A DNA stretch of 64,000 nucleotides from Bos javanicus (GCF_032452875.1 NW_026893848.1:186001-250000); one strand, 5' to 3'; positions 1 through 15,826 are shown, counted from the first letter of the stretch. The notes: generated from the sequence alone by a model not told the origin. Translations and numbers: made by a program.

Positions 1-2731
1 ATCACATGACTGCGCAAGAACTGTTCACGTGGATATCATACACTGGACACGTGACAGATCATGCACTGATCACGTGACTGATCATGCACTGATCTGGTGG
101 CTATCATGCATTGATCACGTGATTGGTCATACACAGATCACGTGACTGATCATGCACTGATCACGTGACTGCACATGCACTGATCATGTAAATGTAGGCA
201 ATGATCACATGGCTATCATGCACTGATCACGTGGCTGATCATGCACTGATCATGAGAATGAGCATGCACTGATCACGTGGCAGATCATACACTGATTTGA
301 AGCTGATCATAGACTGATCACGTGATTCATGCACTGATCACGGGGCTGATCATGCACATATCAAGTGGCTGATCAAGCACTGATCACGTGACTGATCATT
401 CACTGATCACGTGACTGATCATGCACTGATCACGTGGCTGATCATGCACTAATCACGTAGCTGATCATATACTGATCACGTGACTGTGCATGCACTGATA
501 ACTTGGCTGATCATGCCCTGATCACGAGGCTGATCATGCACTGATCACATGGCTGATCATACACTGATCACGTGCCTGATCATGCACTAATCACGTTGCG
601 GAACATGCACTATTCACGTGGCTGATCATACACTGATCACGTGGCTGACCATACTCTGATCACGTGGCTGATCATACACTGATCACGCGGCTGATCATGC
701 ACTGATCACGTGTCTATCATGCACTAATCACGTGAATGCGCATGAACTGATCACTTACCTGTTCATGCAGTGATTCCGTGGCTATCATGCACTGATCACG
801 TGGCTGATCATGCACTGATCACATGACTGATTAAGCACTGCTCGCGTAGCTATAATGCACTGATCACATGACTGCGCATGCCATGATCATGTGACTGATC
901 ATGCACTGATCACGTGGCTATCATGCACTGATAACGTGGCTGATCATGCAGTGATCATGTGACTGATTATGCACTGATCGCGAGCTATCATGCACTGATC
1001 ACATGACAGCTCATGCCATGATCGCGTGACTGATCATGCACTGATCACGTGGCTATCATGCACTGATCATATGGCTAATCATACATTGATCACCTAAATA
1101 ATCATGCACTCATCCCGGGGCGGTCTTGCACTGATCACGTGGCTGATCAAGCACTGATAACTTAGCTATCATGCACTGATCACATGACTGCGCAAGAACT
1201 GTTCACGTGGATATCATACACTGGACACGTGACAGATCATGCACTGATCACGTGACTGATCATGCACTGATCTGGTGGCTATCATGCATTGATCACGTGA
1301 TTGGTCATACACAGATCACGTGACTGATCATGCACTGATCACGTGACTGCACATGCACTGATCATGTAAATGTAGGCAATGATCACATGGCTATCATGCA
1401 CTGATCACGTGGCTGATCATGCACTGATCATGAGACTGAGCATGCACTGATCACGTAGCTATCATGCATTGATCAATTGGCTATCATGCACTGATCACGT
1501 GGCTGATCATACACTGATCACGTGGCTGATCATGCACTAATCACGTTGCTTATCATGCACTGATCAGGTGGCTATCATGCACTGATCATTGACTGATCAT
1601 GCACTGATCACGTGCCTGATCATTCACTGATCACCTGGCTGATCATGCACTGATCACGAAGCTGATCATACACTGATCACGTGACTGCATGCACTGATCA
1701 TTTCGATGATCATGCATTGATCAAGGGGCTGATCATGCACTGACCACGTGGCTGATCCTACAATGATCACGTGACTGATCATGCACTGATCACGTGGCTG
1801 ACCATGCACTGATCACGAAGCTGATCATACACTGATCACGTGACTGTGCATGCACTGATAACGTGGGTGATCATGCACTGATCACGTGTTTGATCATGCA
1901 ATGATCACGTGGCTGATCATACACTGTTCATGTGCCTGATCATGCACTAAATATGTTGCGGATCATGCACTGATCACGTAGCTGATCATACACTGATCAC
2001 CTGGCTGATCATACTCTGATCACCTGGCTGATCAGACACTGATCACGTGGCTGATCATACTCTGAACACGAAGCTGATCATACACTGATCACGTGACTGC
2101 ATGCACTGATCAATTGACTGCCCATGCACTGATCACGTGGATGATCATGCGCTGATCATGTGACTGATCATGCACTAAAAAAATGGCTGATCAAGCCCTG
2201 ATCACATGACTGATCATGCACTGTTCACGAAGCTGATCATACAATGATCACGTGACTGTGCATGCACTGATCACTTGGCTGATCATGCACAGATCACATG
2301 GCTATCATGCACTGATCACTTGATTGTGCATGCAATAATCACGTGGATGATCATGCATTTATCACGTGGCTGATCATGCACTAATCACAAGGGTGATCAT
2401 GAACTGATCACGTGACTTAGCATGCTGTGATCTCGTGTCTGAATGGTGCTGATCATGTGACTAATCAAGAACTGATCACGTGGCTATCATGCACTGATCA
2501 CGTGGCTGATCATACACTGATCACGTGGCTATCATGCACTGATCACTTGATTGTGCATGCAATAATCACGTGGATGATCATGCATGTATCACCTGGCTGA
2601 TCATGCACTAATCACAAGGGTGATCATGAACTGAGCACGTGACTTAGCATGCTGTGATCTCAGGTCTGAGTGGTGCTAATCATGTGACTAATCAAGAACT
2701 GATCACGTGGCTCTCATGCACTGATGATGTG

Positions 2732-2973
2732 CCTCAGGAGGCAATAACCAAAGAGCTGAGCAGGCACGAATCACGCAATCAGCAGGCAATAATCATGGAC
2801 CTCAGCTGTGATGAATCATGCTGCTCAGCTGGCAATCATCAAGCAGCTGAATAGGCAGGAATCAGACGGCTCAGCTGGCCATTGTCAAGCAGATGAGCAG
2901 GCAGGAATCACGCAGCTCAGCTGGCAATTGTCAAGCAGCGGAGCAGACAGGAAAAACGGAGCTCAGTAGGCCC
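2732..2973. repeat. 23/46-bp block 1 (archaic type)
   Basis: This is the reference copy. It is a run of ten or so 23-bp units that differ from the flanking monomers: cores such as AATCACGCAGCTCAGC alternate with AATTGTCAAGCAG, giving a 46-bp dimer in the right half. The block begins at CCTCAGGAGG and ends at GGCCC before plain monomers resume. The units align in register with the simple monomer (shared ATCACG and CT.A positions). It is open in one frame for about 60 codons, but this reading frame shows no codon-level constraint and is not called a gene. Confidence 0.9.
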
Positions 2974-5345
2974 TGATCACGTGACTGAGCACACACTGAT
3001 CACGTGACTGATAATGAACTGATCACGAGGCTATAATGCACTGATCACCTGACTGCGCATGCACTGATCATGTGGATGATCATACACTGATCACGTGGCT
3101 GATCACGCAATGATCACGTGACTGATCATGCACTGATCACGTGGCTATCATGCACTGCTCACATGACTGAGCATGCACTGATCACGTAGCTATCATGCAT
3201 TGATCACTTGGCTATCATGCACTAATCACGTGGCTGATCATGCACTGATCACGAAGCTGATCATACACTGATCACGGGACTGTGCATGCACTGATCACGT
3301 GGCTGATCATGCACTGATCACGTGGCTGATCATGCAATGATAACCTGGCTATCATACACTGATCACGTGACTGATCATGCACTCTTCACTGGCCTGATCA
3401 TGCACTGATCCCGTGGCTGATCATGCAATGATCAGGAAGCTGATCATACACTGATCACGTGACTCTGCCTGCTGTGTGGCTGATCATGCACTGATCACGT
3501 GGCTGATCATACACTGATCACGTCGCTGATCATGCACTGATCACCGTGCGGATCATGAACTGATCACGTGGCTGATCATACACTGATCACGTGGCTGTTC
3601 ATGCACTGATCACGTGGCTGATCATACACTGATTTGAAGCTGATCATAGACTGATCACGTGATTCATGCACTGATCACGGGGCTGATCATGCACATCTCA
3701 AGTTGCTGATCAAGCACTGATCAGGTGACTGATCATTCACTGATCACGTGACTGATCATGCACTGATCACGCACTAATCACGTAGCTGATCATATACTGA
3801 TCACGTGACTGTGCATGCACTGATAACTTGGCTGATCATGCCCTGATCACGAGGCTGATCATGCACTGATCACATGGCTGATCATACACTGATCACGTGC
3901 CTGATCATGCACTAATCACGTTGCGGAACATGCACTATTCACGTGGCTGATCATACACTGATCACGTGGCTGACCATACTCTGATCACGTGGCTGATCAT
4001 ACACTGATCACGGGGCTGATCATGCACTGATCACGTGTCTATCATGCACTAATCACGTGAATGCGCATGAACTGATCACTTACCTGTTCATGCAGTGATT
4101 CCGTGGGTATCATGCACTGATCACGTGGCTGATCATGCACTGATCACATGACTGATTAAGCACTGCTCGCGTAGCTATAATGCACTGATCACATGACTGC
4201 GCATGCCATGATCATGTGACTGATCATGCACTGATCACGTGGCTATCATGCACTGATAACGTGGCTGATCATGCAGTGATCATGTGACTGATTATGCACT
4301 GATCTCGAAGCTATCATGCACTGATCACATGACAGCTCATGCCATGATCGCGTGACTGATCATGCACTGATCACGTGGCTATCATGCACTGATCATATGG
4401 CTAATCATACATTGATCACCTAAATAATCATGCACTCATCCCGGGGCGGTCTTGCACTGATCACGTGGCTGATCAGGCACTGATAACTTAGCTATCATGC
4501 ACTGATCACATGACTGCGCAAGAACTGTTCACGTGGATATCATACACTGGACACGTGACAGATCATGCGCTGATCACGTGACTGATCATGCACTGATCTG
4601 GTGGCTATCATGCATTGATCACGTGATTGGTCATACACAGATCACGTGACTGATCATGCACTGATCACGTGACTGCACATGCACTGATCATGTAAATGTA
4701 GGCAATGATCACATGGCTATCATGCACTGATCACGTGGCTGATCATGCACTGATCATGAGACTGAGCATGCACTGATCACGTAGCTATCATGCATTGATC
4801 AATTGGCTATCATGCACTGATCACGTGGCTGATCATACACTGATCACGTGGCTGATCATGCACTAATCACGTTGCTTATCATGCACTGATCAGGTGGCTA
4901 TCATGCACTGATCACGTGGCTGATCATGCACTGCTCACATGGCTGATCGTACACTGATCACGTGGCTGACCATGCACTAATCACGTTCCTTATCCTGCAA
5001 TGATCAGGTTGCTATCATGCACTGATCACATGGCTGATCATACACTGATCAGGTGACTGCGCATGCACTGATCACATGACTGATCATGCACTGATCATGT
5101 GGCTGATCATGCACTGATAAGCTGGCTATCATACACTGATCAGGTGACTGATCATGCACTCTTCACGTGCCTGATCATGCACTGATCACGTGGCTGATCA
5201 TGCACTGAATACGAAGCTGATCATACACTGATCACGTGACTGTGCATGCACTGATAACTTGGCTGGTCATGCACTAATCCCGTGGCTGATCATGCACTAA
5301 TCACATTGCCGATCATGCACTGATCACGTGACTGATCATGCACTG

Positions 5346-6203
5346 ATCTGGTGCCTATCATGCATTGATCCCGTGGTTGATCATACACTGATCACATGAC
5401 TGATCATGCACTGATCACCTGGCTATCATGCACTGATCACGTAGCTGATCATGCACTGATCAAGTGATTGAACATGCACTGAAGACGTGACTGATCCTGC
5501 ACTAATCACATGGCTATCATGCACTGATCATGTGACTGCGCATCCACTGATCTCGAGGATGATCGTACACTGATCACGTGGCTGATCAGGAACTGATCAC
5601 ATGACTGACCATACAGTGATCACGTGTCTGAATATTGCTGATCATGTTATTGATCATGTGCTGATCAGGTGTGAATCATGCACTGATCACCTGACTGCGC
5701 ATGCACTGACCATGTAACTGTAGGCAATTATCACATGGCTATCATGCAGTGATCACGTGGATGATCATGCACTGATCTGTTGCCTATCATGCATTGATCC
5801 CGTGGTTGATCATACACTGATCACATGACTGATCATGCACTGATCACCTGGCTATCATGCACTGATCACGTAGCTGATCATGCACTGATCAAGTGATTGA
5901 ACATGCACTGAAGACGTGACTGATCCTGCACTAATCACATGGCTATCATGCACTGATCATGTGACTGCGCATCCACTGATCTCGAGGATGATCGTACACT
6001 GATCACGTGGCTGATCAGGAACTGATCACATGACTGACCATACAGTGATCACGTGTCTGAATATTGCTGATCATGTTATTGATCATGTGCTGATCAGGTG
6101 TGTATCATGCACTGATCACCTGACTGCGCATGCACTGACCATGTAACTGTAGGCAATTATCACATGGCTATCATGCAGTGATCACGTGGATGATCATGCA
6201 CTG
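5346..6203. repeat. Tandem duplication of about 429 bp
   Basis: A segment beginning ATCTGGTGCCTATCATGC at 5,346 is repeated from 5,775, with only isolated differences (ATCTGT for ATCTGG, GTGAATC for GTGTATC). The matching places near 11,631 and 13,980 have one copy each, so this duplication is private to this higher-order repeat. Confidence 0.85.
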
Positions 6204-7521
6204 ACCATGCACTGATCACGTAGCTATCATGCATTGATCACTTGGCTGTCATGCACTGATCACGTGGCTGATCATACACTGATCACGTGACTGCACATGC
6301 ACTGATGACATGGCTGATCATACAGTGATCACGTGGCTGATTATGCACTGATCATGTGGTTGATCATGCACTAATCACGTTGCCAATCATGCACTGATCA
6401 GGTGGCTATCATGCACTGCTTACGAGGCTGATCATGCACTGATCACATGGCAATCATGCACTGATCACGTGTCTTATCATACACTGATCATTTCGATGAT
6501 CATGCATTGATCAAGGGGCTGATCATGCACTGACCACGTGGCTGATCCTACAATGATCACGTGACTGATCATGCACTGATCACGCGGCTGACCATGCACT
6601 GATCACGAAGCTGATCATACACTGATCACGTGACTGTGCATGCACTGATAACGTGGGTGATCATGCACTGATCACGTGTTTGATCATGCACTGATCACGT
6701 GGCTGATCATACACTGTTCATGTGCCTGATCATGCACTAAATATGTTGCGGATCATGCACTGATCACATAGCTGATCATACACTGATCACCTGGCTGATC
6801 ATACTCTGATCACCTGGCTGATCAGACACTGATCACGTGGCTGATCATACTCTGAACACGAAGCTGATCATACACTGATCACGTGACTGCATGCACTGAT
6901 CAATTGACTGCCCATGCACTGATCACGTCGATGATCATGCGCTGATCATGTGACTGATCATGCACTAAAAAAATGGCTGATCAAGCCCTGATCACATGAC
7001 TGATCATGCACTGTTCACGAAGCTGATCATACAATGATCACGTGACTGTGCATGCACTGATCACTTTGCTGATCATGCACAGATCACGTGGCTATCATGC
7101 ACTGATCACTTGATTGTGCATGCAATAATCACGTGGATGATCATGCATTTATCACGTGGCTGATCATGCACTAATCACAAGGGTGATCATGAACTGATCA
7201 CGTGACTTAGCATGCTGTGATCTCGTGTCTGAATGGTGCTGATCATGTGACTAATCAAGAACTGATCACGTGGCTATCATGCACTGATCACGTGGCTGAT
7301 CATACACTGATCACGTGGCTATCATGCACTGATCACTTGATTGTGCATGCAATAATCACGTGGATGATCATGCATGTATCACCTGGCTGATCATGCACTA
7401 ATCACAAGGGTGATCATGAACTGATCACGTGACTTAGCATGCTGTGATCTCGGGTCTGAGTGGTGCTAATCATGTGACTAATCAAGAACTGATCACGTGG
7501 CTCTCATGCACTGATGATGTG

Positions 7522-7763
7522 CCTCAGGAGGCAATAACCAAAGAGCTGAGCAGGCACGAATCACGCAATCAGCAGGCAATAATCATGGACCTCAGCTGTG
7601 ATGAATCATGCTGCTCAGCTGGCAATCATCAAGCAGCTGAATAGGCAGGAATCAGACGGCTCAGCTGGCCATTGTCAAGCAGATGAGCATGCAGGAATCA
7701 CGCAGCTCAGCTGGCAATTGTCAAGCAGCGGAGCAGACAGGAAAAACGGAGCTCAGTAGGCCC
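7522..7763. repeat. 23/46-bp block 2 (archaic type)
   Basis: Nearly identical to block 1 and exactly 4,790 bp downstream of it; I see one substitution in the right half (GAGCATGCAGG for GAGCAGGCAGG). It belongs to the same higher-order repeat. Confidence 0.9.
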
Positions 7764-9956
7764 TGATCACGTGACTGAGCACACACTGATCACGTGACTG
7801 ATAATGAACTGATCACGAGGCTATAATGCACTGATCACCTGACTGCGCATGCACTGATCATGTGGATGATCATACACTGATCACGTGGCTGATCACGCAA
7901 TGATCACGTGACTGATCATGCACTGATCACGTGGCTATCATGCACTGCTCACATGACTGAGCATGCACTGATCACCTAGCTATCATGCATTGATCACTTG
8001 GCTATCATGCACTAATCACGTGGCTGATCATGCACTGATCACGAAGCTGATCATACACTGATCACGGGACTGTGCATGCACTGATCACGTGGCTGATCAT
8101 GCACTGATCACGTGGCTGATCATGCAATGATAACCTGGCTATCATACACTGATCACGTGACTGATCATGCACTCTTCACTGGCCTGATCATGCACTGATC
8201 CCATGGCTGATCATGCAATGATCAGGAAGCTGATCATACACTGATCACGTGACTCTGCCTGCTGTGTGGCTGATCATGCACTGATCACGTGGCTGATCAT
8301 ACACTGATCACGTCGCTGATCATGCACTGATCACCGTGCGGATCATGAACTGATCACGTGGCTGATCATACACTGATCACGTGGCTGTTCATGCACTGAT
8401 CACGTGGCTGATCATACACTGATTTGAAGCTGATCATAGACTGATCACGTGATTCATGCACTGATCACGGGGCTGATCATGCACATATCAAGTGGCTGAT
8501 CAAGCACTGATCACGTGACTGATCATTCACTGATCAGTGACTGATCATGCACTGATCACGTGGCTGATCATGCACTAATCACGTAGCTGATCATATACTG
8601 ATCACGTGACTGTGCATGCAATGATAACTTGGCTGATCATGCCCTGATCACGAGGCTGATCATGCACTGATCACATGGCTGATCATACACTGATCACGTG
8701 CCTGATCATGCACTAATCACGTTGTGGAACATGCACTATTCACGTGGCTGATCATACACTGATCACGTGCCTGATCATTCACTGATCACCTGGCTGATCA
8801 TGCACTGATCACGAAGCTGATCATACACTGATCACGTGACTGCATGCACGGATCATTTCGATGATCATGCATTGATCAAGGGGCTGATCATGCACTGACC
8901 ACGTGGCTGATCCTACAATGATCACGTGACTGATCATGCACTGATCACGCGGCTGACCATGCACTGATCACGAGGCTGATCATACACTGATCACGTGACT
9001 GTGCATGCACTGATCACGTGTTTGATCATGCACTGATCACGTGTTTGATCATGCACTGATCACGTGTTTGATCATGCACTGATCACGTAGCTGATCATAC
9101 ACTGATCACCTGGCTGATCATACTCTGATCACCTGGCTGATCAGACACTGATCACGTGGCTGATCATACTCTGAACACGAAGCTGATCATACACTGATCA
9201 CGTGACTGCATGCACTGATCATTTCGATGATCATGCACTAATCACGCGGCTGACCATGCACTGATCACAAAGCTGATCATACACTGATCACGTGACTGTG
9301 CATGCACTGATAACGTGGGTGATCATGCACTGATCACGTGTTTGATCATGCACTGATCACGTGGCTGATCATACACTGTTCATGTGCCTGATCATGCACT
9401 AAATATGTTGCGGATCATGCTCTGATCACGTAGCTGATCATACACTGATCACCTGGCTGATCATACTCTGATCACCTGGCTGATCAGACACTGATCACGT
9501 GGCTGATCATACTCTGAACACGAAGCTGATCATACACTGATCACGTGACTGCATGCACTGATCAATTGACTGCCCATGCACTGATCACGTGGATGATCAT
9601 GCGCTGATCATGTGACTGATCATGCACTAAAAAAATGGCTGATCAAGCCCTGATCACATGACTGATCATGCACTGTTCACGAAGCTGATCATACAATGAT
9701 CACGTGACTGTGCATGCACTGATCACTTGGCTGATCATGCACAGATCACATGGCTATCATGCACTGATCACTTGATTGTGCATGCAATAATCACGTGGAT
9801 GATCATGCATTTATCACGTGGCTGATCATGCACTAATCACAAGGGTGATCATGAACTGATCACGTGACTTAGCATGCTGTGATCTCGTGTCTGAATGGTG
9901 CTGATCATGTGACTAATCAAGAACTGATCACGTGGCTCTCATGCACTGATGATGTG

Positions 9957-10198
9957 CCTCAGGAGGCAATAACCAAAGAGCTGAGCAGGCACGAATCACG
10001 CAATCAGCAGGCAATAATCATGGACCTCAGCTGTGATGAATCATGCTGCTCAGCTGGCAATCATCAAGCAGCTGAATAGGCAGGAATCAGACGGCTCAGC
10101 TGGCCATTGTCAAGCAGATGAGCAGGCAGGAATCACGCAGCTCAGCTGGCAATTGTCAAGCAGCGGAGCAGACAGGAAAAACGGAGCTCAGTAGGCCC
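9957..10198. repeat. 23/46-bp block 3 (archaic type, after a 227-bp deletion)
   Basis: The block itself matches block 1. The sequence to its left lacks 227 bp that copies 1, 2 and 4 have, because two direct repeats ending in AATCAAGAACTGATCACG have been fused into one. Confidence 0.9.
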
Positions 10199-13100
10199 TG
10201 ATCACGTGACTGAGCACACACTGATCACGTGACTGATAATGAACTGATCACGAGGCTATAATGCACTGATCACCTGACTGCGCATGCACTGATCATGTGG
10301 ATGATCATACACTGATCACGGGGCTGATCATGCACTGATCACGTGTCTATCATGCACTAATCACGTGAATGGGCATGAACTGATCACTTACCTGTTCATG
10401 CAGTAATTCCGTGGCTATCATGCACTGATCACGTGGCTGATCATGCACTGAGCACATGAATGATTAAGCACTGATCTCGTAGCTATAATGCACTGATCAC
10501 ATGACTGCGCATGCCATGATCATGTGACTGATCATGCACTGATCACGTGGCTATCATGCACTGATAACGTGGCTGATCATGCAGTGATCATGTGACTGAT
10601 TATGCACTGATCGAGAAGCTATCATGCTCTGATCACGTGACAGCTCATGCCATGATCGCGTGACTGATCATGCACTGATCACGTGGCTATCATGCACTGA
10701 TCATATGGCTAATCATACATTGATCACCTAAATAATCATGCACTCATCCCGGGGCGGTCTTGCACTGATCAGGTGGCTGATCAGGCACTGATAACTTAGC
10801 TATCATGCACTGATCACATGACTGCACAAGAACTGTTCACGTGGATATCATACACTGGACACGTGACAGATCATGCACTGATCACGTGACTGATCATGCA
10901 CTGATCTGGTGGCTATCATGCATTGATCACGTGATTGGTCATACACAGATCACGTGACTGATCATGCACTGATCACGTGACTGCACATGCACTGATCATG
11001 TAAATGTAGGCAATGATCACATGGCTATCATGCACTGATCACGTGGCTGATCATGCACTGATCATGAGACTGAGCATGCACTGATCACGTAGCTATCATG
11101 CATTGATCAATTGGCTATCATGCACTGATCACGTGGCTGATCATACACTGATCACGTGGCTGATCATGCACTAATCACGTTGCTTATCATGCACTGATCA
11201 GGTGGCTATCATGCACTGATCACGTGGCTGATCATGCACTGCTCACATGGCTGATCGTACACTGATCACGTGGCTGATCATGCACTAATCACGTTCCTTA
11301 TCCTGCAATGATCAGGTTGCTATCATGCACTGATCACATGGCTGATCATACACTGATCACGTGACTGCGCATGCACTGATCACATGACTGATCATGCACT
11401 GATCATGTGGCTGATCATGCACTGATAAGCTGGCTATCATACACTGATCAGGTGACTGATCATGCACTCTTCACGTGCCTGATCATGCACTGATCACGTG
11501 GCTGATCATGCACTGAATACGAAGCTGATCATACACTGATCACGTGACTGTGCATGCACTGATAACTTGGCTGGTCATGCACTAATCACATTGCCGATCA
11601 TGCACTGATCATGTGACTGATCATGCACTGATCTGGTGCCTATCATGCATTGATCCCGTGGTTGATCATACACTGATCACATGACTGATCATGCACTGAT
11701 CACCTGGCTATCATGCACTGATCACGTAGCTGATCATGCACTGATCAAGTGATTGAACATGCACTGAAGACGTGACTGATCCTGCACTAATCACATGGCT
11801 ATCATGCACTGATCATGTGACTGCGCATCCACTGATCTCGAGGATGATCGTACACTGATCACGTGGCTGATCAGGAACTGATCACATGACTGACCATACA
11901 GTGATCACGTGTCTGAATATTGCTGATCATGTTATTGATCATGTGCTGATCAGGTGTGTATCATGCACTGATCACCTGACTGCGCATGCACTGACCATGT
12001 AACTGTAGGCAATTATCACATGGCTATCATGCAGTGATCACGTGGATGATCATGCACTGACCATGCACTGATCACGTAGCTATCATGCATTGATCACTTG
12101 GCTGTCATGCACTGATCACGTGGCTGATCATACACTGATCACGTGACTGCACATGCACTGATGACATGGCTGATCATACAGTGATCACGTGGCTGATCAT
12201 GCACTGATCATGTGGTTGATCATGCACTAATCACGTTGCTGATCATGCACTGATCAGGTGGCTATCATGCACTGCTTACGAGGCTGATCATGCACTGATC
12301 ACATGGCAATCATGCACTGATCACGTGTCTTATCATACACTGATCATTGACTGATCATGCACTGATCACGTGCCTGATCATTCACTGATCACCTGGCTGA
12401 TCATGCACTGATCACGAAGCTGATCATACACTGATCACGTGACTGTGCATGCACTGATAACTTGGCTGATCATGCCCTGATCACGAGGCTGATCATGCAC
12501 TGATCACATGGCTGATCATACACTGATCACGTGCCTGATCATGCACTAATCACGTGGCGGAACATGCACTATTCACGTGGCTGATCATACACTGATCACG
12601 TGGCTGACCATACTCTGATCACGTGGGTGATCATACACTGATCACTCGGCTGATCATGCACTGATCACGTGTCTATCATGCACTAATCACGTGAATAGGC
12701 ATGAACTGATCACTTACCTGTTCATGCAGTGATTCCGTGGCTATCATGCACTGATCACGTGGCTGATCATGCACTGATCACATGACTGATTAAGCACTGA
12801 TCGCGTAGCTATAATGCACTGATCACATGACTGCGCATGCCATGATCATGTGACTGATCATGCACTGATCACGTGGCTATCATGCACTGATAACGTGGCT
12901 GATCATGCAGTGATCACGTGACTGATTATGCACTGATCGCGAAGCTATCATGCACTGATCACATGACAGCTCATGCCATGATCGCGTGACTGATCATGCA
13001 CTGATCACGTGGCTATCATGCACTGATCATATGGCTAATCATACATTGATCACCTAAATAATCATGCACTCATCCCGGGGCGGTCTTGCACTGATCACGT

Positions 13101-15826
13101 GGCTGATCAGGCACTGATAACTTAGCTATCATGCACTGATCACATGACTGCGCAAGAACTGTTCACGTGGATATCATACACTGGACACGTGACAGATCAT
13201 GCACTGATCACGTGACTGATCATGCACTGATCTGGTGGCTATCATGCATTGATCACGTGATTGGTCATACACAGATCACGTGACTGATCATGCACTGATC
13301 ACGTGACTGCACATGCACTGATCATGTAAATGTAGGCAATGATCACATGGCTATCACGCACTGATCACGTGGCTGATCATGCACTGATCATGAGACTGAG
13401 CATGCACTGATCACGTAGCTATCATGCACTGATCAATTGGCTATCATGCACTGATCACGTGGCTGATCATACACTGATCACGTGGCTGATCATGCACTAA
13501 TCACGTTGCTTATCATGCACTGATCAGGTGGCTATCATGCACTGATCACGTGGCTGATCATGCACTGCTCACATGGCTGATCGTACACTGATCACGTGGC
13601 TGATCATGCACTAATCACGTTCCTTATCATGCACTGATCAGGTTGCTATCATGCACTGATCACATGGCTGATCATACACTGATCAGGTGACTGATCATGC
13701 ACTGATCACATGACTGATCATGCACTGATCATGTGGCTGATCATGCACTGATACGCTGGCTATCATACACTGATCAGGTGACTGATCATGCACTCTTCAC
13801 GTGCCTGATCATGCACTGATCACGTGGCTGATCATGCACTGATCACGAAGCTGATCATGCACTGATCACGTGACTGTGCATGCACTGATAACTTGGCTGG
13901 TCATGCACTAATCCCGTGGCTGATCATGCACTAATCACATTGCTGATCATGCACTGATCACGTGACTGATCATGCACTGATCTGGTGCCTATCATGCATT
14001 GATCCCGTGGTTGATCATACACTGATCACGTGACTGATCATGCACTGATCACCTGGCTATCATGCACTGATCACGTAGCTGATCATGCACTGATCAAGTG
14101 ATTGAACATGCACTGAAGACGTGACTGATCCTGCACTAATCACATGGCTATCATGCACTGATCATGTGACTGAGCATCCACTGATCTCGAGGATGATCGT
14201 ACACTGATCACGTGGCTGATCAGGAACTGATCACATGACTGACCATGCAGTGATCACGTGTCTGAATATTGCTGATCATGTTATTGATCATGTGCTGATC
14301 AGGTGTGTATCATGCACTGATCACCTGACTGCGCATGCACTGACCATGTAACTGTAGGCAATTATCACATGGCTATCATGCAGTGATCACGTGGATGATC
14401 ATGCACTGACCATGCACTGATCACGTAGCTATCATGCATTGATCACTTGGCTGTCATGCACTGATCACGTGGCTGATCATGCACTGATCACGTGACTGCA
14501 CATGCACTGATGACATGGCTGATCATACAGTGATCACGTGGCTGATCATGCACTGATCATGTGGTTGATCATGCACTAATCACGTTGCTGATCATGCACT
14601 GATCAGGTGGCTATCATGCACTGCTTACGAGGCTGATCATGCACTGATCACATGGCAATCATGCACTGATCACGTGTCTTATCATACACTGATCCGTGAC
14701 TGATCATGCACTGATCACGTGCCTGATCATGCACTGATCACGTGGCTGATCATGCACTGATCACGAAGCTGATCATACACTGATCACGTGACTGCATGCA
14801 CTGATCATTTCGATGATCATGCACTGATCAAGGGGCTGATCATGCACTGACCACGTGGCTGATCCTACAATGATCACGTGACTGATCATGCACTGATCAC
14901 GAGGCTGACCATGCACTGATCACGAAGCTGATCATACACTGATCACGTGACTGTGCATGCACTGATCACGTGGGTGATCATGCACTGATCACGTGTTTGA
15001 TCATGCACTGATCACGTGGCTGATCATACACTGATCATGTGCCTGATCATGCACTAAATATGTTGCGGATCATGCACTGATCACGTAGCTGATCATACAC
15101 TGATCACCTGGCTGATCATGCTCTGATCACCTGGCTGATCAGACACTGATCACGTGGCTGATCATACTCTGATCACGAAGCTGATCATACACTGATCACG
15201 TGACTGCATGCACTGATCAATTGACTGCCCATGCACTGATCACGTGGATGATCATGCGCTGATCATGCACTAAAAAAATGGCTGATCATGCCCTGATCAC
15301 ATGACTGATCATGCACTGTTCACGAAGCTGATCATACAATGATCACGTGACTGTGCATGCACTGATCACTTGGCTGATCATGCACAGATCACATGGCTAT
15401 CATGCACTGATCACTTGACTGTGCATGCAATAATCACGTGGATGATCATGCATTTATCACGTGGCTGATCATGCACTAATCACAAGGCTGATCATGAACT
15501 GATCACGTGACTTAGCATGCTGTGATCTCGTGTCTGAATGGTGCTGATCATGTGACTAATCAAGAACTGATCACGTGGCTATCATGCACTGATCACGTGG
15601 CTGATCATACACTGATCACGTGGCTATCATGCACTGATCACTTGATTGTGCATGCAATAATCACGTGGATGATCATGCATGTATCACCTGGCTGATCATG
15701 CACTAATCACAAGGGTGATCATGAACTGATCACGTGACTTAGCATGCTGTGATCTCGGGTCTGAGTGGTGCTAATCATGTGACTAATCATGAACTGATCA
15801 CGTGGCTCTCATGCACTGATGATGTG

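Noticed and set aside
2654..2854. Open reading frame of 66 codons over block 1 (and similar frames of 60-88 codons over every other block)
   Set aside because: The frame exists because the block's 23-bp units happen to lack stops in one phase. Starts fall in satellite monomers, single-base losses (39,160) simply move the frame, and substitutions show no codon pattern.
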